From UBA1479 sp038109305 (GTDB taxonomy: Bacteria > Pseudomonadota > Alphaproteobacteria > Rhodospirillales > Casp-alpha2), in contig JAYNIR010000013.1 in assembly GCA_038109305.1 (NCBI GenBank), forward strand, positions 19,893 to 83,892: DNA of 64,000 bases, in the 5' to 3' direction. A model generated the notes under the pieces. The model ran no database searches, was not told the origin of the DNA, and was given only the letters and a program-made list of their open reading frames with translations. This document shows, piece after piece, positions 16,933 to 25,280 of this stretch (positions are counted from its first letter, which is position 1; each line of letters begins with the position of its first letter). Both the position numbers and the translations under genes were made by a program.

Positions 16933-18030
16933 TCACCCGCTTAGAACAGATAATTGTTTCGGGGAAACTTCCAGACAGACTGAGCTGCCCGCCAAAAATG
17001 GCTCCGAACCACGATGGTGGATTTCATCGACCATCACCACTGACCCTTTGACATCAACGGCATAGCGGATAATGCTACCTTGGAATTCCATATGACTGAC
17101 AGTTCCGGTCAGGGTAGTGGCCTTTGGTCCCGAAGGCACATCAAGGTTTCGAATCATTACGTTTTGTGGTCGAAAGACGAGCGCCTTCCCGTTTTTCATA
17201 ACTTGGCCCTGGTAGCCGGTGAGTGGGATTTCGATACCGTCGCGTGTGCGGAACGTGGGAGCTCCCGCAGTAGCAGATACTGTCCCTTCCAGCACGTTTG
17301 CGGTGCCGAGGAAGCGGGCGACGAATAAACTCGAGGGACTGTCGTAGAGTTCCATAGGCGACCCGACTTGTTGGATCACGCCTTGGTCCAGAACCGCCAT
17401 TCGATCGGAGGTGGTATTGGCTTCCTCCTGATCATGGGTGACAAATATCGTCGTAAGGCCCAATTCCTGCTGAAGCTTACGAATATCGCGGCGCATCTGA
17501 ACGCGCAGATTGGCGTCCAAATTTGACAGGGGCTCGTCCAATAACAATACTTTAGGTTCGACGACGATGGTCCGGGCAAACGCGACCCGTTGTTGTTGGC
17601 CACCGGAGAGTTGGGATGGCCGCCGGTCTGCAAGGTCTAAAAGCCCGACCATATCGAGGGCCGCCTCGACCCTTGATTTAATTTCCTGAACGGCTACACG
17701 GCGCTCTTCCAAACCAAAGGCGACGTTCTTACGCACGCTGAGGTGCGGCCATAGTGCGTAACTCTGAAACACCATGCCGACGTCCCGTTTATAAGGCGGA
17801 TGCCGCGCGATGTCTTCGCCGTCGATAAGAATGCGCCCTTTCGGTTCCGGGCCGAAGCCGGCGATCGCCCGAAGCAGTGTCGACTTGCCGGACCCGGACG
17901 GACCCAGAAAGGCGAAAAATTCGCCCGGTTTGATTTCCAAATTTACGCCCTTGAGAACGTGCGTAGTTCCAAAAGACAGGTTCAGGTCTTCGATGATGAC
18001 AGCTGCGGATTTCCTCTGATTGCTTGTCAT
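16933..18030 (-). CDS. ABC transporter ATP-binding protein (Fbp/Phn/Pot type)
   Basis: The 365-residue ATPase has Walker A GPSGSGKST, signature LSGGQQQR, Walker B VLLLDEPLSNLD and the switch His in IFVTHDQEEA. A C-terminal TOBE regulatory domain (about residues 240-365) follows. PYKRDVGMVFQSYALWPHLS is typical of importers for iron(III), spermidine/putrescine or 2-aminoethylphosphonate. It is the last gene of a leftward three-gene cluster (binding protein, fused permease, ATPase), 11 bases behind the permease. AGGAGA-like GGAGAGAA precedes the ATG. Confidence 0.9.
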   Translation of the reverse strand: MTSNQRKSAAVIIEDLNLSFGTTHVLKGVNLEIKPGEFFAFLGPSGSGKSTLLRAIAGFGPEPKGRILIDGEDIARHPPYKRDVGMVFQSYALWPHLSVRKNVAFGLEERRVAVQEIKSRVEAALDMVGLLDLADRRPSQLSGGQQQRVAFARTIVVEPKVLLLDEPLSNLDANLRVQMRRDIRKLQQELGLTTIFVTHDQEEANTTSDRMAVLDQGVIQQVGSPMELYDSPSSLFVARFLGTANVLEGTVSATAGAPTFRTRDGIEIPLTGYQGQVMKNGKALVFRPQNVMIRNLDVPSGPKATTLTGTVSHMEFQGSIIRYAVDVKGSVVMVDEIHHRGSEPFLAGSSVCLEVSPKQLSVLSG

Positions 18031-18041
18031 GTGTTCTCTCC

Positions 18042-19745
18042 TTACCCCACAACAACTGTCCGTTCGCAGGATTTATTGCTGCGTTCGATGATCAGATGGG
18101 AGACGTAAGTGCCGACCCCGACGAACAGTACGGCGATAACGCCAAGAGCCGCGCCCGGCCCGCGCCCCGCAGCTGACTGCATGAATTCATAGATCCCGAA
18201 CGCCAGAGGCGCGTCCGCATCCTTCGCCACCAGCATGATGGTTGCCGACAACTCGACCGACGCCGTTGCGAAACTCGTGACGAACCCCGCCAGGATGCCG
18301 CCGGACATCAACGGCACGACAATCCGCCAAACTGTCCGGCCCTTTGTCGCGCCAAGGTTTTCAGCGGCTTCTTCCAACATTACGCTGACCTGCTGGATTG
18401 CCGCAACGCAGGCGCGGAGCGCATAGGGGAGCCGTCGAATGGTCATAGCAATGACGATAATCAACCACCAGGAAGCGAGCGGCTCGTCGATAATTGGTAC
18501 GTCGAAACTATGATAGGTACGCAAATAGCCGATCCCAATAACTACCCCTGGCACCGCCAGTGCCGCAGTCGCGCCGTAGTCCAGCCATTTACGCCAAGCA
18601 ATGTTGGTGCGCCAAACAATGTAGGCGATCCCAGTCGCCAAGATAACATCCAGAAGGGCGGCTATCCCCGCGTATAAAAGCGTATTGTTGATATAGCGCA
18701 TCGCCTCACCAAAAACGGTCATATAGTGGTCGAGCGTGTAGCCATCAGGCAAAACGGCAAACGACCAGACCGTACCGAACGACAACAGCGTCAAACCCAA
18801 GTGCGGAGACAGCACCAGCAGCAGAATCAAAATAACAACGAAATAACAGCCTGCTTTCTCCCACGACCGGAGATCGCGGCGCATTAGCCCGCCACCGCCC
18901 CTCTGTACCGTCGCGTAGTCCTTGTCCTTGAGCGCCAACAACGAAACCCAAAGCGACAACAACGAGAAGGCAACAAGGATGACTGAAATCACGTATCCCA
19001 TAGGGTCACCGATCCCGATCGACGTAATGCGGAGAAACGCCTGCGGCGCCAACATGTTGTTGATATTTAAAAGCAGCGGGGTCCCAAGGTCGTCAAACAC
19101 CTTGATGAAAACGAGTGCCGCTCCGGCGACATAGCCCGGCATCGCCAAGGGAAAAACAATGCGCCGGAACAATTGGAGCCCACTGGCGCCAAGGTTCTGC
19201 GCGGATTCTTCCATCGCACGGTCAATGTTGTTCAGGGCAGCCGACAGGTTGATCAGAATGAACGGGAAATAGTGGATACTTTCCACCAGGATCACGCCAT
19301 TCAATCCCTGCATGAACGAAATAGTGAAACCAAAATGTTTGTCCAGCAACAGATTGACCGAACCGTTCTGTCCAAATAGTAGCTGCATGGCAACTGCGCC
19401 AACGAAAGGCGGCATAATCAGCGGAATAACGCCGAGCGTCTGAATTAATACGGAGCCGCCGAAATTAAACCGGGTCGTGAAATAAGCGAGCGGCAGGGCG
19501 ATGGCGCTGGCCAGAACCACCGACATGGCCGACACATAAAAAGAATTGAAGAATGATTCCTGGAACAGGGAATTGCGGAAAAAATCGACAAAATTGATCA
19601 GCGTGAAAGCGCCCGTGTTCGGGTCCTGGAAAGCGACGAACACGACCTTGGCAACGGGCACGATCAGGAACAACAGCAAGAACAAGGTGATCAAAACGCC
19701 GACCGTCATGGGGCCTCGTTGGCCTGTTGAAATACGACCGAACAT
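18042..19745 (-). CDS. ABC transporter permease, two fused membrane domains
   Basis: The 567-residue membrane protein contains two BPD_transp_1 units in tandem, as in FbpB/AfuB. The first EAA-type loop is ESAQNLGASGLQLFRRIVFPLA near residue 200, and the second is EEAAENLGATKGRTVWRIVVPL near residue 465. About 12 membrane helices are visible. One gene therefore supplies the whole channel. The start at 19745 has only a weak SD. A second Met 12 codons in, after GAGG, is possible. Confidence 0.88.
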   Translation of the reverse strand: MFGRISTGQRGPMTVGVLITLFLLLFLIVPVAKVVFVAFQDPNTGAFTLINFVDFFRNSLFQESFFNSFYVSAMSVVLASAIALPLAYFTTRFNFGGSVLIQTLGVIPLIMPPFVGAVAMQLLFGQNGSVNLLLDKHFGFTISFMQGLNGVILVESIHYFPFILINLSAALNNIDRAMEESAQNLGASGLQLFRRIVFPLAMPGYVAGAALVFIKVFDDLGTPLLLNINNMLAPQAFLRITSIGIGDPMGYVISVILVAFSLLSLWVSLLALKDKDYATVQRGGGGLMRRDLRSWEKAGCYFVVILILLLVLSPHLGLTLLSFGTVWSFAVLPDGYTLDHYMTVFGEAMRYINNTLLYAGIAALLDVILATGIAYIVWRTNIAWRKWLDYGATAALAVPGVVIGIGYLRTYHSFDVPIIDEPLASWWLIIVIAMTIRRLPYALRACVAAIQQVSVMLEEAAENLGATKGRTVWRIVVPLMSGGILAGFVTSFATASVELSATIMLVAKDADAPLAFGIYEFMQSAAGRGPGAALGVIAVLFVGVGTYVSHLIIERSNKSCERTVVVG

Positions 19746-19788
19746 ATCTGCTGCTGGTGTCCCGTATTCAGTATCGCGCGCGAATAAA

Positions 19789-19815
19789 GAAACCCCCGCT
19801 CAATGCGGGGGTTTC
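19789..19815 (-). terminator. intercistronic hairpin between binding protein and permease genes
   Basis: An 11-bp perfect stem (19789-19799 with 19805-19815) around a five-base loop is followed leftward by TTTATTC. It lies just after the binding-protein stop. It should end part of the transcripts or protect the upstream mRNA, giving more binding protein than permease. Confidence 0.7.
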
Positions 19816-19830
19816 AAACTCAGGCCTGAC

Positions 19831-21162
19831 CTAGAGCATGGAAGCGGCTTTCTCCGCCAGTTCCTTGGCCTTGGTATAATTCGCCTTGGTGGCCTCATCC
19901 CACTCGCGTTCGATCTCTGCCTGACGGCCAGAAACCTTAGTCGTCGCCTTTTTCCGCTTCTTCTTGAATATCTTGTTGAAGTCTTTCTGGCTGGCCGTGG
20001 CGGCGTCGACCGGCACCGAGTTTACCAGGGCATGGGCTTCTGCAATCAGTTTCGCTGCCTCGGCATTGGACTTGCCTGCCATCTTCGCTTCCGCTACCTG
20101 GATCGCCTGGCTCGCGGCACGCAGATCGTCGAGCCGATAGGTGATCATGACGTCGAACAGGGAATTAATGACGTTGTACCGTCCTTTTGAAAGGTCCAGG
20201 TCAAACTTGACGGCGGCTCCGATGGTTTTGTCCTTGAACGGATTCGGGAAGTCAGCGGGCGCCTTGGCATAGGTCGCCGGATTCACGGGCAGGCGACGGA
20301 TTTTCGGATCCAACAACAACTCCTGACCTTCCGTTGACAGTAGGTACTCGATAAATGCGGCCGCAGCTTTTGCGTTGGGGGCGTTTTTGACGATGGCGAT
20401 ATTGGCCGGGACCAATGTCGTCACCTTTGGATAGGCAAACTCAACCGGGAATCCCGATGCCTGCGAAGACAGTCCGAAGAAGTCGATGACGATGCCAACA
20501 CCAAATGCGCCGGAGTTGACGCCGTCAGGCACACCAAAACTGCGCTCGGTAACCGTCTTGAAGTTACCCGCGATCTGCTTCCATTCGGCCCAGCCCTTTT
20601 CCCAGCCGAGACCCTGCAGCACGGTTTCGACGGTCAGGTGCGTTGTTCCCGAACGTGAGGGTGCACTCATTCCCGTGTGACCGTAGTAGATTGCCTTTTT
20701 CAAATCGGACCACTCGCGAGGAGCCGGCAATTTTTTCGCCGACAGGTAGCGCTTGTTCCACATGATGCCGTAACCGGATGCAGCAAAACCTTTGTAGTAG
20801 CCATCCGGATCGTTGATCGGGAAGGCGCCGACCTTTTCCGGAATGCCACCGACCTCGACATCGTATTTCGCAAGTAGGTTGTCGCCTTTGAGTACTTCAA
20901 AGGCATCCGGAGCTGACGCCCAAAACATATCCGCCTTATTGTTGTTGGCAGTTTCCTGAAGGTACTTAATGCCGGCAGTTGTCTTTTTCTTCAGCATGTC
21001 GACCTTGACGCCAGGATATTTCTTTTCGAACGCCTTTTTAAAGGTCGCCGTCGTGTCCTTCGGATAAGACGTTACGATCGTCAGCGTACCGTCCAGGGCA
21101 AATGCCGGAGTGACAGTAAGCGTCAAAGCGAGCGCAATCGCGCCAAATACCATTTTACGCAT
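19831..21162 (-). CDS. ABC transporter periplasmic substrate-binding protein
   Basis: The 443-residue protein begins with a signal peptide, cut near TPAFALDG. It continues LTIVTSYPKDTTATFKKAFEKKYPGVKV, the start of iron(III)/phosphonate-type (AfuA/FbpA-like) binders, here given as a split motif. GYGIMWNKRYL, MSAPSRSGTTHL and AAAFIEYLLSTEGQELL are family marks. The C-terminus is about 90 residues longer than usual, with a Lys-rich segment (KKKRKKATTK) and a helical end. GGAGGAA precedes the ATG at good spacing. The substrate cannot be told from sequence. Codons look somewhat less GC-rich than in the neighbours. Confidence 0.85.
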   Translation of the reverse strand: MRKMVFGAIALALTLTVTPAFALDGTLTIVTSYPKDTTATFKKAFEKKYPGVKVDMLKKKTTAGIKYLQETANNNKADMFWASAPDAFEVLKGDNLLAKYDVEVGGIPEKVGAFPINDPDGYYKGFAASGYGIMWNKRYLSAKKLPAPREWSDLKKAIYYGHTGMSAPSRSGTTHLTVETVLQGLGWEKGWAEWKQIAGNFKTVTERSFGVPDGVNSGAFGVGIVIDFFGLSSQASGFPVEFAYPKVTTLVPANIAIVKNAPNAKAAAAFIEYLLSTEGQELLLDPKIRRLPVNPATYAKAPADFPNPFKDKTIGAAVKFDLDLSKGRYNVINSLFDVMITYRLDDLRAASQAIQVAEAKMAGKSNAEAAKLIAEAHALVNSVPVDAATASQKDFNKIFKKKRKKATTKVSGRQAEIEREWDEATKANYTKAKELAEKAASML

Positions 21163-21460
21163 GATGGTTATTCCTCCATGTTGTCGCCCAGCCTTGTTGC
21201 TAACGGTTGCTGGTTCGATTGTCCGCGAAGAGCAATGAAACGTTACTTTCGCAAGGCCAGCCTAAGCCAGAGGGCCGGAGAAATACAACCCGCGTATTAA
21301 CATTGTTGAAGGTGGGAAACGCGGGGTTTGGAACCGCAGCTAAACGGCCCAAAACGAATTATTCTGGCCTTCGAACATCCAATGTTCCTTGTCCGCTTCG
21401 CGTCATTAACTGACGTGGCAGTAGACCTCGTCGCAAGTCCGCTCTCGGCAACGGACCTGA
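21163..21460. other. intergenic spacer without a recognisable gene
   Basis: This 298-base spacer between the transporter's binding-protein gene and ridA holds short ORFs with no coding look. Its right part should contain the end of the ridA transcript, and its left part the transporter promoter. No clear promoter, terminator or repeat was identified. Confidence 0.4.
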
Positions 21461-21859
21461 CTACTTAGGGCGCGCGGCGACCATATCAATTTCGACCAGC
21501 GCGCCGACGGCGAGCGCCGTGACGCCGACCGTCGTCCGGGCCGGCAGCTTGTCCGCCGGGAAGTAGGATTTGTAGACCGCGTTCATGGCGTCGAAGTCAC
21601 GTTCGAACTGCGTCAGGTAAACTCGGCACGACACCACATCGCCGATGCCCAGGCCCATTTCTTCCAGGATGATGATCAGATTATCCATGACCCGGCGCGT
21701 CTGCACCTCGACCCCTTCAGGCAGCGGCGCCGTGTCGTCGTCCGGGTCCGTCGGCATTTGCCCAGTCAGATGGATCCAGCCCCCCGCCTCGACCGCGTGG
21801 CTGAACGGGCCGACCGGCGTCGGGCCGCGTTGGAACTTGTGAAAAATCGGTCCGGCCAT
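21461..21859 (-). CDS. RidA/YjgF/UK114 family protein
   Basis: The 132-residue protein has the RidA fold signatures GPFSHAVEAGGWIHLTGQMP, VVSCRVYLTQFERDFDAMN and the C-terminal LPARTTVGVTALAVGALVEID, given as split motifs. The Arg in PARTTV corresponds to the residue that binds the imine/enamine substrate, so deaminase activity is plausible. AAGGAG lies nine bases before the ATG. It follows the hypothetical gene at 21886-22539 by 26 bases and may be co-transcribed with it. It ends with TAG at the normal family end. Confidence 0.88.
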   Translation of the reverse strand: MAGPIFHKFQRGPTPVGPFSHAVEAGGWIHLTGQMPTDPDDDTAPLPEGVEVQTRRVMDNLIIILEEMGLGIGDVVSCRVYLTQFERDFDAMNAVYKSYFPADKLPARTTVGVTALAVGALVEIDMVAARPK

Positions 21860-21885
21860 GGGAGGCGGCTCCTTCGTCGGGCCCG

Positions 21886-22539
21886 TCAGACGTATTCTTC
21901 CGAGACGAATTTGAATTGCTGCAGGTTGCCCGACTGGAAGCGCAGGTAAATCGGCGTCCCGCCGGAACGGTAGATGTTGACCTTGGCGTTACAGACCTGG
22001 CGGGTGCGTTTGTGTTTGTCGCGGAGCACATAGCGCTTCACGCCGAAGCCGCCGCTGTCGAGCCGCTCGCCGGTCAGATAGCATTGGATCGTTTCAACGT
22101 TTTCGCCGGACAGCACGATGCCTTCCAGGTTGCTCAAGCTCTGGCGCGTGTGTTCGATGAATTCCGTCGTGCGGATGCGCCTGATCTCGCCGGTATCGCG
22201 TTCGCGCATGTCGACGCCGAAATCGCCGACCAGTATCTGACCCGGCAGGTCGTGATCGATCATGCAGGCAAACTCGATGGTCACGTCGCCGACGATGTAG
22301 CTGTAAACGGTCGGGCTCAGCCCCTCGGAATGGAAAAATTCATAATGCGGGATGCCCAGCCCGCGGATGCCCTGCCCGTCGCCGGTCCAGGCCAGGATGA
22401 TTTTCCGCCCCGACCCCCGCAGCAGGTGCAGTTCTTGGTCCAGTTTATCGACGAAAGCGCGGTGGTTGGCCGTCAAGGAATCAAGCCGCCGTTGGTCCAG
22501 AACCGTCGGGATGACGACATCTGATTTCAAGTCGATCAT
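21886..22539 (-). CDS. hypothetical protein, mixed alpha/beta
   Basis: I do not recognise this 217-residue protein. It starts MIDLKSDVVIPTVLDQRRLDSL. The middle is beta-rich (YSYIVGDVTIEFACMIDHD, GQILVGDFGVDMRERDTGEI) and the end has VCNAKVNIYRSGGTPIYLRFQ. There is no signal peptide or membrane segment. It lies directly upstream of the RidA gene on the same strand. Codon use matches the neighbours, so it looks native. Confidence 0.6.
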   Translation of the reverse strand: MIDLKSDVVIPTVLDQRRLDSLTANHRAFVDKLDQELHLLRGSGRKIILAWTGDGQGIRGLGIPHYEFFHSEGLSPTVYSYIVGDVTIEFACMIDHDLPGQILVGDFGVDMRERDTGEIRRIRTTEFIEHTRQSLSNLEGIVLSGENVETIQCYLTGERLDSGGFGVKRYVLRDKHKRTRQVCNAKVNIYRSGGTPIYLRFQSGNLQQFKFVSEEYV

Positions 22540-22695
22540 CGCCGCACCCCGTCACGCAGGGGGTGCGCCCGGCGGCGCCCGTCAGATTGATATTCTCGCG
22601 CGATTCCCAGAATCCGGCCCTCCGGTCATCCCCGGCTTACCCGGGCATACCATTTTACTGACCCCGTCCCCCCGGGCACAAGTCATTGATTCTAT

Positions 22696-23019
22696 TCACC
22701 CCAACTTGACAGCAGTGCCGTTGGCGCTGGCCATCAACATGCTGGTCTTATCGGATGAAATGGCTTCGTAGTCCAGATCGACCGCGATGATGGCGTCGGC
22801 GCCCAGTTTCTGAGCGCGGGCCTACATGTCTTCGAGCGCGAAGGCCCTGGCTTTCTGCAGTTCTCTCTCGTAGGCGCCGGAACGGCCGCCGACGAGGTCG
22901 CGAATGCTCGCGAAAACGTCCGTGAAGATGTTGGTGCCCATGACCGCATCGCTGGATAACCCGCCCAGATAGGCGGTTACCGGCCGGCCTTCGACGGGAT
23001 CGGTGGCGGTGATCAGCAT
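22696..23019 (-). pseudogene. YbjQ/UPF0145 family protein with an in-frame amber codon
   Basis: Both halves of a complete YbjQ-type protein are present in one frame: MLITATDPVEGRPVTAYLGG with GTNIFTDVFASIRDLVGGRSGAYERE, then ARAQKLGADAIIAVDLDYE and a final MASANGTAVKLG. A TAG at 22822-22824 (codon 66 of 108) separates ALEDM from ARAQ. Relatives have a charged or Gln residue there, so a CAG or GAG to TAG change would explain it. The rest of the sequence is undamaged, so the change is recent, an error, or suppressed. Family function is unknown. Confidence 0.8.
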
Positions 23020-23065
23020 GACGAACCCCTTTTGTTTGTTCGTATCGCTTTCGTTTTACTGGGTT

Positions 23066-24472
23066 TTAGTAAGCCAGCAGCACCCCCGCCCGATCAAGGG
23101 CCTCCTTCTGCCGTTTCTCCAACTTTTTCACGTCGAAGTCATCAATCAGCTCGTGAAACAGCCGGTGCCAATTGATTTCCGCGTTCAGGTGGGTGAACAC
23201 GCTGCCGAGCCCGATGGCCGCCCTGTCCACCAAAACGAATTCGCGCGGCGGCGTCACCCCGCCCAATCGCTTGAGTTCCATATGCACATTGGCGGCGACG
23301 CCGGCGCCGTACATGACGCCGCCGTTTTCCTGAATGGTCTGCACTTTGTCTTTCAGTAACGGCCCGTAGAGGAACCGCGCCCATTGGTTCAACACGCTGA
23401 TCATTTCCTTGCTCAGATCGGTGAACCCCCATGTCTCATAGGCCGCGACGGCAAGGTCGTCGTCCTCGTCGCGAAGCGCCATGTACAGGTCGATCACCGC
23501 GCGGACAAAATCAGGCGAAAAAATCCGGATGCACCCGAAATCCAGCAGGTTGATCGACCCGTCCGGCCGCACCGAATAATTGCCCAGGTGCGGGTCGCCG
23601 TGGATGACGCCGTAATAATAAAACGGCACGTACCACGCGCGGAACATGTTGAACGCGATCTTGTTGCGGAATTCCAGGTCGCCGCCGACCTGGTCCATCA
23701 ACGGCGCACCGTCGAGCCACGACATGGTCAACAGCCGGTCGGTCGACAGATCGTCCCACACATCCGGCATATGGACGCCTGCTTCGTCCACCAGCATCCC
23801 CCGATAGAGCGCCATGTTGGCGGCCTCGCGCTCGTAATCCAGCTCCTCGCGGAGGCGTTCGGAGAGTTCCAGATGGATTTGCGACGGATCGATCGCCCGA
23901 TCGTATTGCCGGTAGAGCGAAAAGATCAGCTTCAATTGTTTCAAATCGGCCTCGACCGCCGACGCCATGTCCGGATACTGCACCTTGCAGGCAAGCCGTT
24001 CGCCCTCAAGCCCCTCTGCCCGGTGGACTTGGCCGAGCGATGCCGCTGACGCCGCGTCCCGTTCGAACGATTTAAAATTGTTCTGCCAGTCGGGGCCCAG
24101 TTCGGCGGCCATGCGGCGGCGGACGAAGGCCCAGCCCATGGGCGGTGCGTTGGCCTGCAGTTGCCGCAATTCCTCGATATATTCCTTGGGCAGAACGTCG
24201 GGCACCGTCGCCAGGATTTGCGCGACCTTCATCAACGGGCCCTTAAGCCCGCCCAAGGCCGCCTTCAATTCCGACGCGTGCGCGCCGCGGTCCAATTCAA
24301 TCCCGAACAGCCGGTTGCCGGCGACGCGGGCCGCCAACCCGCCGAACGTGCCGCCGACCTTGGCATAGCGCCGCACGCGGCCGCCCATGGTGTTTTTGTC
24401 GGCCTTGTCCGCCGCGCGGCCTGAACTTTTACCCGCGCTTTTGCCTTTGCCCGTTTCCTTGCCCTTAGCCAT
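23066..24472 (-). CDS. ABC1/UbiB (COQ8-like) atypical kinase
   Basis: The 468-residue protein starts with a Lys/Gly/Ala-rich tail (residues 1-35) and then the ABC1 domain. A MKVAQILATVPDVLP segment corresponds to the KxGQ region, followed by ASLGQVHRA, ACKVQYP with the ATP-binding Lys, GVIHGDPHLGNYSV as the catalytic loop and LLDFGCIR as the metal-binding loop. ABC1 kinases act as ATPases in ubiquinone and lipid biology. Whether this is the UbiB ortholog is doubtful, since it lacks the two C-terminal membrane helices. Its start overlaps the alpha/beta hydrolase stop by eight bases. Confidence 0.85.
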   Translation of the reverse strand: MAKGKETGKGKSAGKSSGRAADKADKNTMGGRVRRYAKVGGTFGGLAARVAGNRLFGIELDRGAHASELKAALGGLKGPLMKVAQILATVPDVLPKEYIEELRQLQANAPPMGWAFVRRRMAAELGPDWQNNFKSFERDAASAASLGQVHRAEGLEGERLACKVQYPDMASAVEADLKQLKLIFSLYRQYDRAIDPSQIHLELSERLREELDYEREAANMALYRGMLVDEAGVHMPDVWDDLSTDRLLTMSWLDGAPLMDQVGGDLEFRNKIAFNMFRAWYVPFYYYGVIHGDPHLGNYSVRPDGSINLLDFGCIRIFSPDFVRAVIDLYMALRDEDDDLAVAAYETWGFTDLSKEMISVLNQWARFLYGPLLKDKVQTIQENGGVMYGAGVAANVHMELKRLGGVTPPREFVLVDRAAIGLGSVFTHLNAEINWHRLFHELIDDFDVKKLEKRQKEALDRAGVLLAY

Positions 24473-25280
24473 AGACTTCGCCGAGCCAGTCGCTCACCGT
24501 TTCGGCGGCTTTCCGCCAATCGGCCTCAAGCATCACCGCGTGGCCCATGCCGTCGAAGATATAGGCGTTGGTGCCGAGGAACGCCGCCGTGCCGTGAACG
24601 AACGCGGGCGGGATCAGGTTGTCCCGCTCCGCCCCCAAAACCAGCACCGGTTTGCCCATGAAACCCGAAAGCGGCGGCACCATGACGGCGTGCATGTCCA
24701 TCACCGCGCGGCGGCTTTCCATCTGAAACCGGGGCATCAGCCGCGCCGTCACCTCTTCGGGCACGTGATCGTTGAAGATCGACTGGTGCAGGGTGTTCAG
24801 CGTCGCCACACTTTCGCCCATGGTCTGGATGCAGGCGATTTCCCAGGTCAGCATGGGTTTCGCCATGGCCAGCGCGACCGACGGCCCGACCAGCCCGGTC
24901 GGCGGCACCGACGACATCAGCACCGTACCGGCGGCGGCGCGTTCTAGCGCCGCCCGCTGCGCGATGAAGCCGCCCATGGAATGGCCGATCAAAACGGGCG
25001 CCGCGGGTAGATCATCGATGACGTCGATCACCGCGCGAGCAAAATCCTTAATGCCGTAATCATGTAGCCGCCCGTGATCCGGCCCGCCCTTGCGGCCCGG
25101 CAGGTTCACCGCGTGGCAGGAAAATCCCAGGTCTGCGAAATGGCCCAGGAAATGTTCGGCCCACGTCCAGGCACCGGCGAAGGCGCCGTGGATAAAAATC
25201 AACGGCGGATATTTGGAGCGCGCCGGCGACGGTCCGGCGCGGAGCACGTCCCGATAGGCCGTATCGGTCACGACAGCCAT
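24465..25280 (-). CDS. alpha/beta hydrolase
   Basis: The 271-residue protein has the hydrolase fold: FIHGAFAGAWTWAEHFLGHF (oxyanion region), VLIGHSMGGFIAQ with nucleophile Ser in GHSMG, a later acid in LVLGAERDNLIPP, and catalytic His in DGMGHAVMLEADW. Substrate is unknown. The ATG is immediately after the pepF stop (TAG then ATG). The gene ends inside the start of the ABC1 kinase gene, so all three are one tight leftward operon. Confidence 0.85.
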   Translation of the reverse strand: MAVVTDTAYRDVLRAGPSPARSKYPPLIFIHGAFAGAWTWAEHFLGHFADLGFSCHAVNLPGRKGGPDHGRLHDYGIKDFARAVIDVIDDLPAAPVLIGHSMGGFIAQRAALERAAAGTVLMSSVPPTGLVGPSVALAMAKPMLTWEIACIQTMGESVATLNTLHQSIFNDHVPEEVTARLMPRFQMESRRAVMDMHAVMVPPLSGFMGKPVLVLGAERDNLIPPAFVHGTAAFLGTNAYIFDGMGHAVMLEADWRKAAETVSDWLGEVYG

